A stretch of DNA of 64,000 nt from NCBI GenBank assembly GCA_023666975.1, contig JAMPAW010000005.1, forward strand, positions 1 to 64,000. The letters run 5' to 3'. The stretch is from Clostridium sp. Lineage in GTDB: Bacteria; Bacillota_A; Clostridia; Lachnospirales; Lachnospiraceae. Under the pieces are notes generated by a model. The model saw nothing but the letters and a program-made list of their open reading frames with translations, made no database searches and had not been told where the DNA came from. This document shows positions 50,262-58,161 of the stretch, piece after piece. Positions within the stretch are counted from its first letter, which is position 1; every line of letters starts with the position of its first letter. Position numbers and translations under genes: made by a program.

Positions 50262-50658
50262 CTATCTTTTCTCTTACGCCTCGTCCGCCAATAGAAAGCA
50301 TAGCATACTTACCTTTTTTGACGCTTTCCCAAACTTGGTCATCTGTAATCTTAAATCCGACAAACCAACCAACTTTCCCCAGATCAATTCCTAAGGCTTC
50401 TTGTTTTTCTTTTGTGAAAACTATACTTTCGACTAAGGTGCCAACACCTTTACGGAAATGCATCTCACCAGCATCTCGACTATCTATAACGTAATTATAA
50501 ACAGCCTGTTCTAATTCATCAGATGAAATAACATCACCTTGTAAATCAACGACTGGCTCTCCATTTTTTTCAATGACCGAAGCCCATGCGAAGACAAGCC
50601 GTTTGTCATCATCCAACTTGTTTATTTCGCAATTTACATTGAATTTTGTTTTATCCAT
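50248..50658 (-). CDS. Prohead protease, XkdF-like
   Basis: 136 residues. VFAWASVIEKNGEPVVDLQG, GEMHFRKGVG, GWFVGFKITDDQVWESVKKG, YAMLSIGGRG match XkdF-type putative serine proteases of head maturation (His in MHF, Ser in LSIGG). It is the first gene after a strong promoter, ahead of the scaffold, decoration and capsid genes. Confidence 0.88.
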   Translation of the reverse strand: MDKTKFNVNCEINKLDDDKRLVFAWASVIEKNGEPVVDLQGDVISSDELEQAVYNYVIDSRDAGEMHFRKGVGTLVESIVFTKEKQEALGIDLGKVGWFVGFKITDDQVWESVKKGKYAMLSIGGRGVREKIDEEE

Positions 50659-50675
50659 TCTTTTTCCTTAACGAG

Positions 50676-50704
50676 ATATTAACACAGAAAGCATATTTTG
50701 TCAA
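50676..50704 (-). promoter_or_regulatory. Promoter of head operon
   Basis: TTGACA (50699-50704; TGA is the stop of the upstream gene), 17-base spacer ending TGT, TAATAT (50676-50681), then exactly six bases to AAGG. Confidence 0.85.
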
Positions 50705-51657
50705 GTTTTGTCGCCAATACTATACTCAAGATAACAACGACAATTAATAATATTCTGAGGTAGTCCAAGGGGATCTCGTGGAAATCTAAGAGGACCATCT
50801 GGCGTTATAAATACATCAAAAAATTGGACACCATCACTATTCATTAGTGGAATCATTTGGTGTGAAACACGAACTCTCTCATCACCAGCGGTAATCCAAT
50901 GTTTTAACACTCTTGATATATCTAAAGCACCTTTCTCTCCAGCCTGTAATATGCTTTCATACTCACCTAATGATGCTAAAATACCAGCATCAGTATCAGC
51001 AATCACTGAGGCTCTGTATTCTTTACATCTCTTTAGATATGCTTTCGCTAATCTATCAATTTGAGACGCAGAAAGAATTATTCCAGTGGCAATAGCACTT
51101 GATACTAATGAGTCTTTCTCCTTGTCTCTGTTTTCATAACTTAAAGAACGTTTACTTCCAGACTTCAATGCAGAAACATAATTATCATATGCTTGTTCTT
51201 GCTGTTCTGTTAAGCCGAAAGTATCCTCGAAAGTCTCAAATATTTCACGATTACTCTTTCCTCTTCGCAAAGCTCTTTGCAAAGCTCTCTCTACCGCCTT
51301 TACTGTGCCATAGACGAAGTCGTTTTCACTCTTTATCTTATATCTTCGATAAGAGTTAAGAGTTGTTTCATTAAGCATATCAAAGCGATATTTACTCATA
51401 AAAGAACCCGTCGGAAATACATTAACAATATTATCTCCAGATTCCTTCAAAACGATTTCTCTCAATTGTGAATAGCTTGAGCTGTCAACTTCTTTTTCAA
51501 ATGTCCGGAGACGTACATAAAGTTTATCCAAGAGAAGATTTACATCTAACTTCTCTAAATCCTCTATCTTGGTTTCTTTAATAAAATCATCGAACAGCTT
51601 AAGGATGTTCGCCTTAAGCTGCTTACGATGTCTGTCTCCTATCTCTACACTATTCAT
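50701..51657 (-). CDS. Minor head protein, SPP1 gp7 / Mu gpF-like
   Basis: 318 residues. The C-terminal WITAGDERVRVSHQMIPLMN and PQNIINCRCYLEYSI hold the SH and CRC motifs of the gp7/gpF head morphogenesis family. The N-terminal two thirds are helical. It overlaps the portal gene by 8 bases and helps procapsid assembly or DNA ejection. Confidence 0.88.
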   Translation of the reverse strand: MNSVEIGDRHRKQLKANILKLFDDFIKETKIEDLEKLDVNLLLDKLYVRLRTFEKEVDSSSYSQLREIVLKESGDNIVNVFPTGSFMSKYRFDMLNETTLNSYRRYKIKSENDFVYGTVKAVERALQRALRRGKSNREIFETFEDTFGLTEQQEQAYDNYVSALKSGSKRSLSYENRDKEKDSLVSSAIATGIILSASQIDRLAKAYLKRCKEYRASVIADTDAGILASLGEYESILQAGEKGALDISRVLKHWITAGDERVRVSHQMIPLMNSDGVQFFDVFITPDGPLRFPRDPLGLPQNIINCRCYLEYSIGDKT

Positions 51658-53134
51658 TTACCGTTTTCTTCTGCTCGAGATTTTTGTCAGAGCCTTTAGG
51701 TGACTCATTCAATTGACGATCGCCACCTGTTTCATCAGCATCCTGATAATTGGTTCTATTTACCTTGTCAGCATAACCTTGCGGTATCTGTCCATTGTAC
51801 TCAGGATCAAGCAAAGGTAATCCACCTTTTTCTCTTAGGTAGTTTTCAAGGACAGAGTCAGGGAACAACGGCATACCAGCTTGAGCAAGTTTCATGATAG
51901 ATGATGCCAAGTTATCAAATGTCTGCGGTTGTAATTCACCTGGACGAATATACGGCATATAGTCTGTATTCATTCCATTAACAGAGATAAGGAATGGGAT
52001 GAGTTTTCTGTTGAACTCATTAGCAATAACTTCTGTCCAAGCCTCGATAGCCGCCAAGAATAATGATGTTTGGCTTTCAGCAAGAGCAAAACTTCCACGC
52101 TCAGAGCCACCAAGCATAATAAAACTAGCAATAACAGAACGTGCAATATCTTGCTGATAACGTTGAATGATTCTGTCAGTATCAATTGCTCTCGTCCCAC
52201 GATTAGATAGTAACTCAACATCCACTTTTTTATTAGAAGATGGTTTTCCTTCTGTGTCTTGGTAAACATCAGATGGAATAACAACACCAGCTTGGCTATT
52301 AGCCTTTAAGTCTCTAGCAATCTTTTTATATGCCTCGAGAGCAGTAGCGGCACTTTCATCTCCATTAAATGCCGACTTAATCAGAGAATCCGGAACTCGA
52401 ATAACAGGAACACCATTCAGTTCTCTTTCTACGCCGATTGCTTCGTAATCTTGTGTTCTCTTTAAGAAATACCAAGGACGATAAGCCCCTCTCAGAATAG
52501 ATTTTCCTTCAGGGTTTCCATTCGCTGATTTGCACTTAAAGTGAAGGCATTTACTATAAGGAACTGTAATAATCTTACCTGTATCCGGTGCTTGCTGTTC
52601 AAATGCAAGGATAGTTCCATCATTTTTAATATCCCATCTATATCGAGTATCCTGGGGCATGAAAGATATTTTTTTGACACCAAGTTTTTTATCTGGGAAT
52701 AGACTGTTTTTCTTATCTCTAATCTTATAAACTACTTCGAATATAGAATATCCATACTGAAGCATACTCATAATGTTGGAAACAATATCATCAAATGTAG
52801 AATCCATATCTTGAAAGAGGACTTCATGAATAAATTCTCTTTGAGCCTCAGCCTCTTCTATACCTCTGACATCGTGTGGAAGATCAATTATCCAGCCAAT
52901 ACGTCGGAAAAGCATCTCAATTGTAATCAATAAAGCAGCGGTGGTACTATCGTTATCACCCATCTCTTTGTATACTTTTAATGCTCTATCTCCTTGTAGA
53001 GCTTTGTCATAATCATAATTATTAGGAATACCGCCAACTACTGATACCCCCATTACGGAGAACTCTTTTTCTATGTCTCTTTTGAACTCTGCTTCCGCAG
53101 TTTTCACATTAACTTCATTTACATTCATTTCCAT
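51650..53134 (-). CDS. Portal protein, DUF935 / Mu gp29-like
   Basis: 494 residues. KEFSVMGVSVVGGIPNNYDY, DSTTAALLITIEMLFRRIGW, LQYGYSIFEVVYKI and YVIASFIMLGGSERGSFALA-like segments match the DUF935 portal family. The C-terminus is polar. The portal forms the dodecameric DNA channel and motor dock, and its neighbours are terminase and gpF-like, as expected. Confidence 0.9.
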   Translation of the reverse strand: MEMNVNEVNVKTAEAEFKRDIEKEFSVMGVSVVGGIPNNYDYDKALQGDRALKVYKEMGDNDSTTAALLITIEMLFRRIGWIIDLPHDVRGIEEAEAQREFIHEVLFQDMDSTFDDIVSNIMSMLQYGYSIFEVVYKIRDKKNSLFPDKKLGVKKISFMPQDTRYRWDIKNDGTILAFEQQAPDTGKIITVPYSKCLHFKCKSANGNPEGKSILRGAYRPWYFLKRTQDYEAIGVERELNGVPVIRVPDSLIKSAFNGDESAATALEAYKKIARDLKANSQAGVVIPSDVYQDTEGKPSSNKKVDVELLSNRGTRAIDTDRIIQRYQQDIARSVIASFIMLGGSERGSFALAESQTSLFLAAIEAWTEVIANEFNRKLIPFLISVNGMNTDYMPYIRPGELQPQTFDNLASSIMKLAQAGMPLFPDSVLENYLREKGGLPLLDPEYNGQIPQGYADKVNRTNYQDADETGGDRQLNESPKGSDKNLEQKKTVNE

Positions 53135-53143
53135 TGTTATTTC

Positions 53144-55057
53144 CTAGATAGATATTGGTGCAGATACAATTTCATCTTGTTTTGTTTCTCTCATTGTAAG
53201 ACCTCTATGAAATGCTCGGCTCATAGCGTCTATTTGATCTTTAAATCTACATCCTGGGAATTTAGTAAGCTCTTTGATAAAGGCATCATTCCAGTCACCT
53301 TCAACAATAAACATTTTTTTGATGCCAGCTTGAGAGGCTGCTGCCTCGGCGCGTATAACTTTATTGCCGCTTTCCAGAGAATATTTTACAGGAAAACCGA
53401 ATAGTTGTTCTGTAATATATACTGCTTGTCCTTTTCCGGCTTGTCCAGGGTCTTGGGGAAAATCTTGGATACATTCCTCACCATCTTTTTCTGCTGTAGA
53501 CCTCATAACATCTACAACTCGTTTTTCTTTACCTCTAAAGCGTACAACGTCCATAATGTAGAAATTATCGTTAGCATCGAATCTTATCTTTACACCAGCC
53601 GAAAACGGAGATTTACTATCTGTACTTCCAGCTAAGTCCCATCCTCTTACTTCAAAACCAGCAGGAACTTTCTCGGCAGGAATGATTTGAACATCATCGT
53701 TCTTAAACATTGCACCTTCTCTAGGCGCTGGGCGTTGCTGTAATTGTCCGGCAACAGCATAATCACCTAATTGTCTGGAAAGTTTATTTACTTCCTCCTC
53801 TGGGAATTTCTCTGGCCACATAAGGTCGCCATCGTTTTCTCTTTTATCCCAAAGATACAACTCGCCATTATTCTTATATCCGCCCGGCCATACAACTGTA
53901 TAGCAACGTCTTTCTGGCTCAAAATACATAGGAATCATAACATGAGTGTAGCCAAGATTCTTGCTTAAAATCTCACCGGATATGTCTCTCTCATTAATTC
54001 TTTGCATAATAACAACAATAGCGGACTTTTTTTGGTCGTTGAGACGTGTCGGAAGAGTTTCGTTGAACCAAGTAAGGGCTGTATTCATTTGTGCGTCTGA
54101 ATCGCCTTGTTTTACAGAATGCGGATCGTCAATAATTACTCTATCACCACGCAAACCAGTACCCGTACCACCAACAGATGATATTTCCTTAAATCCGTTC
54201 TTATCGTTTCCGAATTTTTCTTTTGCTTTTACATCAGTAGAAAGTTTGAAAACATCACCCCATAATTCCTGATAGCGTGGACTTTTAATAAGTGTACGAC
54301 ACTTAATATTGTCTCGTAAAGCAAGTTTTTTAGAATAGGAAAAGGTAAGGAATTGGTTCCATGGCATACCTTTGGGACCCCACTCCCAAGACGGCCAGAA
54401 AACAGATGTCAATAAACTATTGTGAACGGCAATATCATTCACAACAAAACTATGATCATCTGCGACAGTCAAGCAACGGCAAGGTCTTTCTCCAGATTCC
54501 TCTATAGAATTGAGTTGGTGATATTCAATTCTGTATTCTATACTATCATCAAATACTGTTGCCACTAAGTCACCAAGTGTTAAATCTTTAGCTTTAACCC
54601 ATCCTCTAGTTGTAAGAACGGGATGTTCGTAGGCGAGAACTAATTCCTCTCCATAGTGTGTAGAGATTTTTAGTGTTGGAAGTATTCCTTGAATATGTAC
54701 GTTTTCAACTTTCTTGAAACGGCATCTATGTGTGAGAACCATATCACCGACTTTGATGTCTTTTAATTTTATAAGACCTCGATTAGTCGTAACTTTTTCT
54801 TCTTCCCAGACTGGCTTTGCACTTCCAGGTGGTACATTGATTAGCAAACGATTGATTTCTCCATTCGTTACAGCGGTTAGATGTTCTGTAACACAATCAA
54901 TATGCCAACCATGTGAAAACTCTACAGATGGCTCAAGGACGTCCCAGACAACCTTAATATAGTCAATAAGAGATTCGGCAGCTAACATCTTATCTAGTTG
55001 CCGTCTGTACTTATCTGGATTTTGTAGAATTATGTTTAGTAAATCATCTGCACTCAT
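53144..55057 (-). CDS. Large terminase subunit interrupted by an intein
   Basis: 637 residues, of which 82-213 are an intein; the spliced protein would be 505 residues. Extein: INVPPGSAK + SLLTSVFWPS is the Walker A loop, RVIIDDPHS is Walker B, and EVRGWDLAGSTDS, YITEQLFGFPV and FKDQIDAMSRAFHRG hold the acidic residues of the RNase H-like nuclease. It packages and cuts DNA. The Walker A Lys and Ser are separated until the intein splices, so the unspliced enzyme cannot bind ATP properly. It has its own promoter and a short leader. Confidence 0.95.
   Translation of the reverse strand: MSADDLLNIILQNPDKYRRQLDKMLAAESLIDYIKVVWDVLEPSVEFSHGWHIDCVTEHLTAVTNGEINRLLINVPPGSAKPVWEEEKVTTNRGLIKLKDIKVGDMVLTHRCRFKKVENVHIQGILPTLKISTHYGEELVLAYEHPVLTTRGWVKAKDLTLGDLVATVFDDSIEYRIEYHQLNSIEESGERPCRCLTVADDHSFVVNDIAVHNSLLTSVFWPSWEWGPKGMPWNQFLTFSYSKKLALRDNIKCRTLIKSPRYQELWGDVFKLSTDVKAKEKFGNDKNGFKEISSVGGTGTGLRGDRVIIDDPHSVKQGDSDAQMNTALTWFNETLPTRLNDQKKSAIVVIMQRINERDISGEILSKNLGYTHVMIPMYFEPERRCYTVVWPGGYKNNGELYLWDKRENDGDLMWPEKFPEEEVNKLSRQLGDYAVAGQLQQRPAPREGAMFKNDDVQIIPAEKVPAGFEVRGWDLAGSTDSKSPFSAGVKIRFDANDNFYIMDVVRFRGKEKRVVDVMRSTAEKDGEECIQDFPQDPGQAGKGQAVYITEQLFGFPVKYSLESGNKVIRAEAAASQAGIKKMFIVEGDWNDAFIKELTKFPGCRFKDQIDAMSRAFHRGLTMRETKQDEIVSAPISI
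54419..54814 (-). other. Mini-intein in terminase P-loop, class-3-like
   Basis: 132 residues (82-213 of the terminase). Block A: PVWEEEKVTTNRGLIKLKDI, KVGDMVL; block B: LVLAYEHPVLTTRGW; block F/G: PCRCLTVADDHSFVVN then AVHN before Ser+1. Position 1 is Pro, not Cys or Ser, while a Cys sits at the block F position typical of class 3 inteins, and the +1 residue is Ser. The Trp and Thr of the WCT triplet are not in their standard places (V in both). No homing endonuclease domain fits in this length. Confidence 0.9.
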
Positions 55058-55074
55058 TGAATTTCCTTAGACAC

Positions 55075-55103
55075 AAGGTATCACAATTTGCTTGCTTTGT
55101 CAA
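55075..55103 (-). promoter_or_regulatory. Promoter of terminase gene
   Basis: TTGACA (55098-55103), 17-base spacer ending TGA, TACCTT (55075-55080), then exactly six bases to AAGG. Confidence 0.8.
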
Positions 55104-55121
55104 ATGAGAGGCATAAAAAAA

Positions 55122-55144
55122 CGGCACTCCAGAAAGAAGCACCG
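55122..55144 (-). terminator. Terminator of the 55-57 kb minus operon
   Basis: CGGTGCT pairs with AGTGCCG (two G-T pairs), followed by seven T on the minus strand. If this is the operon end, the minus transcript runs antisense across the small RNA gene at 55244-55304. Confidence 0.65.
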
Positions 55145-55208
55145 AAAACAACACGAACAATTATTTTATACCATAAATAGGTTAATAAAAGGTTAATATT
55201 TTTAGGGG

Positions 55209-55237
55209 TTGACAATTATATTTTTATGTGATATTAT
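55209..55237 (+). promoter_or_regulatory. Strong promoter of small RNA
   Basis: TTGACA (55209-55214), 17-base spacer ending TGA, TATTAT (55232-55237); nearly consensus, extended -10. Confidence 0.85.
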
Positions 55238-55243
55238 CTATTC

Positions 55244-55304
55244 GATGCTTAAGCAGTTATGCTATATGCGTTTTGTCCGGACGCTCCCTCTTTCCTCCTG
55301 AGGG
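55244..55304 (+). ncRNA. Phage small RNA with anti-Shine-Dalgarno loop
   Basis: About 61 bases from the expected start to the end of the T run, with no ORF. The 5' half contains small palindromes (GCTTAAGC, GTCCGGAC). The 3' half is a terminator: GCTCCCTC/GAGGGAGC (55273-55297) with loop TTTCCTCCT, then seven T. The loop is complementary to AGGAGGAAA, which is the ribosome-binding site before ATG 255 and ATG 13228 and, over shorter lengths, before others. It lies in reverse orientation to its neighbours. Confidence 0.8.
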
Positions 55305-55312
55305 AGCTTTTT

Positions 55313-55531
55313 TTATTTGACCAAATCTTCTAAATAGCACCATCTGCTACATTGTTTGAGATATTCCCATTCGCAACCATCACCATCGCCATAATACCGC
55401 ATTTCATAGCACTCATAAACTGGATCTTGTTCGTCTTCTGGAATTTGATCTCCGTATGGACGTTTGAACTCCATAACCACCTTACAGTATGCAATAGGTT
55501 TTTCGTCAGGTGTTTTCCATAAACTATTCAT
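55313..55531 (-). CDS. DUF551-like small protein
   Basis: 72 residues, with GAGG seven bases upstream. LWKTPDEKPIAYCKVVMEFK at the start and WEYLKQCSRWCYLEDL at the end resemble DUF551-type phage proteins (W..P.......W.YL..L). Unknown role. Confidence 0.65.
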   Translation of the reverse strand: MNSLWKTPDEKPIAYCKVVMEFKRPYGDQIPEDEQDPVYECYEMRYYGDGDGCEWEYLKQCSRWCYLEDLVK

Positions 55532-55745
55532 CTATGACCTCGAAGTTTTCCTTTAACCAACCAATCATATTATCCACTCTGTTTTTATCCCAAGTGTTTT
55601 CTCTTAATTCTTTGAGATCATAAATAACTGAGCGTATTGCTGCCCAAGTGTGTAGATTATTATTGCGTTCTAAAGCATTCAAACAAGCCATCAATAAATC
55701 ATCATATTTTCGTTTTGTTGTTATGATTATGTTCCCTATTTTCAT
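55524..55745 (-). CDS. Small helical protein
   Basis: 73 residues from ATG 55745, TAATG-coupled to the upstream gene; an upstream frame to 55805 is rejected. Helical (DDLLMACLNALERNNNLHTW). Function unknown. Confidence 0.6.
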   Translation of the reverse strand: MKIGNIIITTKRKYDDLLMACLNALERNNNLHTWAAIRSVIYDLKELRENTWDKNRVDNMIGWLKENFEVIDE

Positions 55746-55975
55746 TATGACCTCACTATTGAACAAAAAATATAATCTCTGTAACTTTGTTCTACCTCTC
55801 TGCAATATGATGCATAAATTGTATCGTTCGCATATTCTTCAAGTATAGGATAGAACTCAAATGGTCTTTTTTCATCAGGATCTCCAAATGATACTAGAAC
55901 CCCGATAGTTCTGTTTATAAATTTCTCGTCATTACTAAATTCGTAAATTTTACCTAATTCGTATGTTTCAATCAT
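55745..55975 (-). CDS. Small acidic protein
   Basis: 76 residues from the ATG after GGAGATTCGAAA. Sequence MIETYELGKIYEFSNDEKFI...; alpha-beta, no family recognised. Confidence 0.6.
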   Translation of the reverse strand: MIETYELGKIYEFSNDEKFINRTIGVLVSFGDPDEKRPFEFYPILEEYANDTIYASYCREVEQSYRDYIFCSIVRS

Positions 55976-56078
55976 TTTCGAATCTCCAAAAAAACAAAAG
56001 CCATAAAAGCACAAAAACAAGAAGCCTTATAGTCTTGATATGCCAAACTGACTATGCATAGCCAAATAAAGAAAGCGG

Positions 56079-56240
56079 TCATATTTTACAATCTTTATCT
56101 TTGATTGTTGTTAGAGCCTTCATTTTTTCTATCGCCTCATCAAGTCTTTTACTGTCTTTTTCTAATTGCTTGTAGAGAATATCAATTTCTTTTAGCTTCT
56201 CGATTATCTTTTGTTTAGTATCGTCACTTAAATCACACAT
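56079..56240 (-). CDS. Small coiled-coil protein
   Basis: 53 residues from ATG 56240, overlapping the upstream TAA (TAATG), with AGGAG upstream. Nearly all heptad coiled coil (IIEKLKEIDILYKQLEKDSK). Function unknown. Confidence 0.6.
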   Translation of the reverse strand: MCDLSDDTKQKIIEKLKEIDILYKQLEKDSKRLDEAIEKMKALTTIKDKDCKI

Positions 56241-56674
56241 TACTCCTGACTCCCCTCGATTGCAGCATTAACACGAACCAATAATGCAATTGTCTCTGCA
56301 TTCATTTCTTTCTGAAAAAATATATGCTCTTTGCATTCTTTCAGCAACTGTGTAAGAAGTTTATTTTTTTCAAACTGTTCGCTCCCTTCATAAAATAGCT
56401 CACCAATTATTTTTTCTCCCTTGGCTACTTCATCTTTCAGGCATTGAAGTTCGCTATCTTGTTTCTTTACCTTTTCGGTGAGTTCAACGAAATGGTCGTA
56501 ATCACAAGGAGCGAGTACTTCTAATACTGTTGAAATATCAAAATCTTTTCTAGTTTCACAACCATTTCTATCATACCACACACCAAACTCAGATATTTCT
56601 ACACCAAATTCTGTTTTGACAAAATAACATCCTGTCTCCAAACTTCCATCTTTCCATTTTTCTGTCAGATTCAT
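56240..56674 (-). CDS. Hypothetical protein with coiled coil
   Basis: 144 residues. Residues 1-60 are beta-rich (GCYFVKTEFGVEISEFGVWY); residues 65-140 are coiled coil (ELTEKVKKQDSELQCLKDEV). No family recognised. Confidence 0.6.
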   Translation of the reverse strand: MNLTEKWKDGSLETGCYFVKTEFGVEISEFGVWYDRNGCETRKDFDISTVLEVLAPCDYDHFVELTEKVKKQDSELQCLKDEVAKGEKIIGELFYEGSEQFEKNKLLTQLLKECKEHIFFQKEMNAETIALLVRVNAAIEGSQE

Positions 56675-56679
56675 TCTAT

Positions 56680-56925
56680 TTACTCCTCAACTTTGAACCA
56701 ATCATTTACTGATACTTGTGCTTTTCCAACGTAAGTGTAATTTTTGAGAAACGTTTTTATACCTCTGCTATCGTTGTCTACCTCTAAATCTTTCTCTACA
56801 AAATAGCAAAAACAAACATAATCTCCCCATGATGATTTATAAATTCCGAGAATGCGAATAGGTCTATTGTTTTTACTGCCTTTTGCTCTCCAAATCTCAT
56901 TAGCTTTAGGATATTTTTTAGACAT
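56680..56925 (-). CDS. Small beta-rich protein
   Basis: 81 residues (EIWRAKGSKNNRPIRILGIY, GDYVCFCYFVEKD). Its start overlaps the upstream gene by 8 bases. Function unknown. Confidence 0.6.
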   Translation of the reverse strand: MSKKYPKANEIWRAKGSKNNRPIRILGIYKSSWGDYVCFCYFVEKDLEVDNDSRGIKTFLKNYTYVGKAQVSVNDWFKVEE

Positions 56926-57214
56926 CTTTCACCTCAAATAAGTCATCTATTGATTGTTTTCGCTTACGATCCATTATTTTATCTATATCTTTTCTATTTT
57001 CATCAGATAGCATATTGTTATGAAGATAAATGCCAAATTTTTCATACATGAAATTTTGATAGTCAGCACAAGTATTTCCAAATTCAGCTTGGTTCTTATC
57101 CAAACTATCCCTTTTTATGTAATTTGCCAAACGGATAACTTTACTTTCGGAAGACAGGTAAAGCATATTTATTAAAGGCTGTATTTCATCTTTATCTATT
57201 TCAATTTTACTCAT
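56918..57214 (-). CDS. Small helical protein, first of minus operon
   Basis: 98 residues, AGGAGG before the ATG. Helical and charged (MKSKIEIDKDEIQPL-type start, LYLSSESKVIRLANYIKRD). First gene after the divergent promoter. Function unknown. Confidence 0.6.
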   Translation of the reverse strand: MSKIEIDKDEIQPLINMLYLSSESKVIRLANYIKRDSLDKNQAEFGNTCADYQNFMYEKFGIYLHNNMLSDENRKDIDKIMDRKRKQSIDDLFEVKDV

Positions 57215-57242
57215 GGTTCCTCCTAAATTGAATTACGAATCT

Positions 57243-57270
57243 ATATTATCTCGAATATTTTTGTTGTCAA
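57243..57270 (-). promoter_or_regulatory. Promoter of 55-57 kb minus operon
   Basis: TTGACA (57265-57270), 16-base spacer, TAATAT (57243-57248). The -35 lies inside one arm of the inverted repeat at 57266-57295. Confidence 0.7.
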
Positions 57271-57295
57271 TAGACATTTGATATTTGCTATTGAC
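57266..57295. promoter_or_regulatory. Palindromic operator candidate
   Basis: GTCAATAG (57266-57273) and CTATTGAC (57288-57295) form a perfect 8-base inverted repeat 14 bases apart. Each arm contains a TTGAC hexamer pointing outwards; the right one (TTGACT 57291-57296) has a weak -10 (TATCCA) 17 bases on. Confidence 0.6.
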
Positions 57296-57414
57296 TCCAT
57301 TATATTTTACTTGTATCCAGTTAATATGACTTGCAAGACCTCACCATTAAATTGGAAGGCAATACAGGGAAGTTTTTTCTTCTCTGTTTTTTTATCCACA
57401 GGCTTCTATAAAGT

Positions 57415-57442
57415 TTGACAATTAAGCTGTATATGCTAATTT
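57415..57442 (+). promoter_or_regulatory. Promoter of plus operon
   Basis: TTGACA (57415-57420), 16-base spacer ending TGC, TAATTT (57437-57442), then TGGAGGAAAC before ATG 57464. Confidence 0.7.
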
Positions 57443-57463
57443 CAATGTTGTGGAGGAAACAAC

Positions 57464-57679
57464 ATGAAAAAAATAGAAAAAGGTGGATACATCAAATTAA
57501 AAGATGGACGCAACAAGCTATACGAAGTCGTTAATGTTCGATATGATTACGGTAAGTATATTGTAACTTACCATGATGACGATATAAGAATGGACATAAC
57601 TTCTTGCTATGATAAAGACGGACATTACATATCTGATAATTACAATGGCGATAATATGGATATTTGCGAGGTTATATAA
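57464..57679 (+). CDS. Small hypothetical protein
   Basis: 71 residues, with TGGAGGAAA upstream, a site complementary to the small RNA loop over 8 bases. Beta-rich (GGYIKLKDGRNKLYEVVNVR). Function unknown. Confidence 0.65.
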   Translation: MKKIEKGGYIKLKDGRNKLYEVVNVRYDYGKYIVTYHDDDIRMDITSCYDKDGHYISDNYNGDNMDICEVI

Positions 57680-58161
57680 TGAAGGCATTTATAAAAATTG
57701 TGACCGACGTTCTTGCTTACTTTATCTTCGTTTTGGTAATATCATTAATTACTGCAATTCTAGTGTTGGCTAGAAACAGCATTTCAGCAATTGAAGATAT
57801 TGATATTCTGGCCAATAATCTGTATTTCGAGGCAAGGAACTCAAGCGTTGAAGATAGAATAGCCATAGCAGTAACAGTGCTAAACAGAGTTGATAGCAAA
57901 GAATATCCAAACTCTATTGAAGAGGTTATCTTCCAGCCAAATCAGTTTTCTTGGACATCTGAGTATTTATATCCAGCAATGAATAAAGAATGGAAAAAAT
58001 GCAGAGTAATAGCTGAAATGGTTTACAATAATCCTGATGCATTTAGAAGTAAAGATATATGCTTTCACTATGTGAGCCGTCTTGACTATCCTAAAGGACA
58101 TTGGACGCATAATATGTCGCATAAGACGAAAATTGGTAAACATTGGTTTTTATGCAAATGA
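57679..58161 (+). CDS. SleB-like cell wall hydrolase with membrane anchor
   Basis: 160 residues from ATG 57679 (GAGG upstream). A membrane or signal segment (AYFIFVLVISLITAILVLA) is followed by LANNLYFEARNSSVEDRIAI, AVTVLNRVDSKEYPNSIEEV, QPNQFSWTSE, the Hydrolase_2/SleB signature with Glu in YFEAR. It degrades peptidoglycan. It is outside the lysis operon and in an early-type operon, so it may act in entry, lysis timing or envelope modification. Confidence 0.88.
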   Translation: MKAFIKIVTDVLAYFIFVLVISLITAILVLARNSISAIEDIDILANNLYFEARNSSVEDRIAIAVTVLNRVDSKEYPNSIEEVIFQPNQFSWTSEYLYPAMNKEWKKCRVIAEMVYNNPDAFRSKDICFHYVSRLDYPKGHWTHNMSHKTKIGKHWFLCK

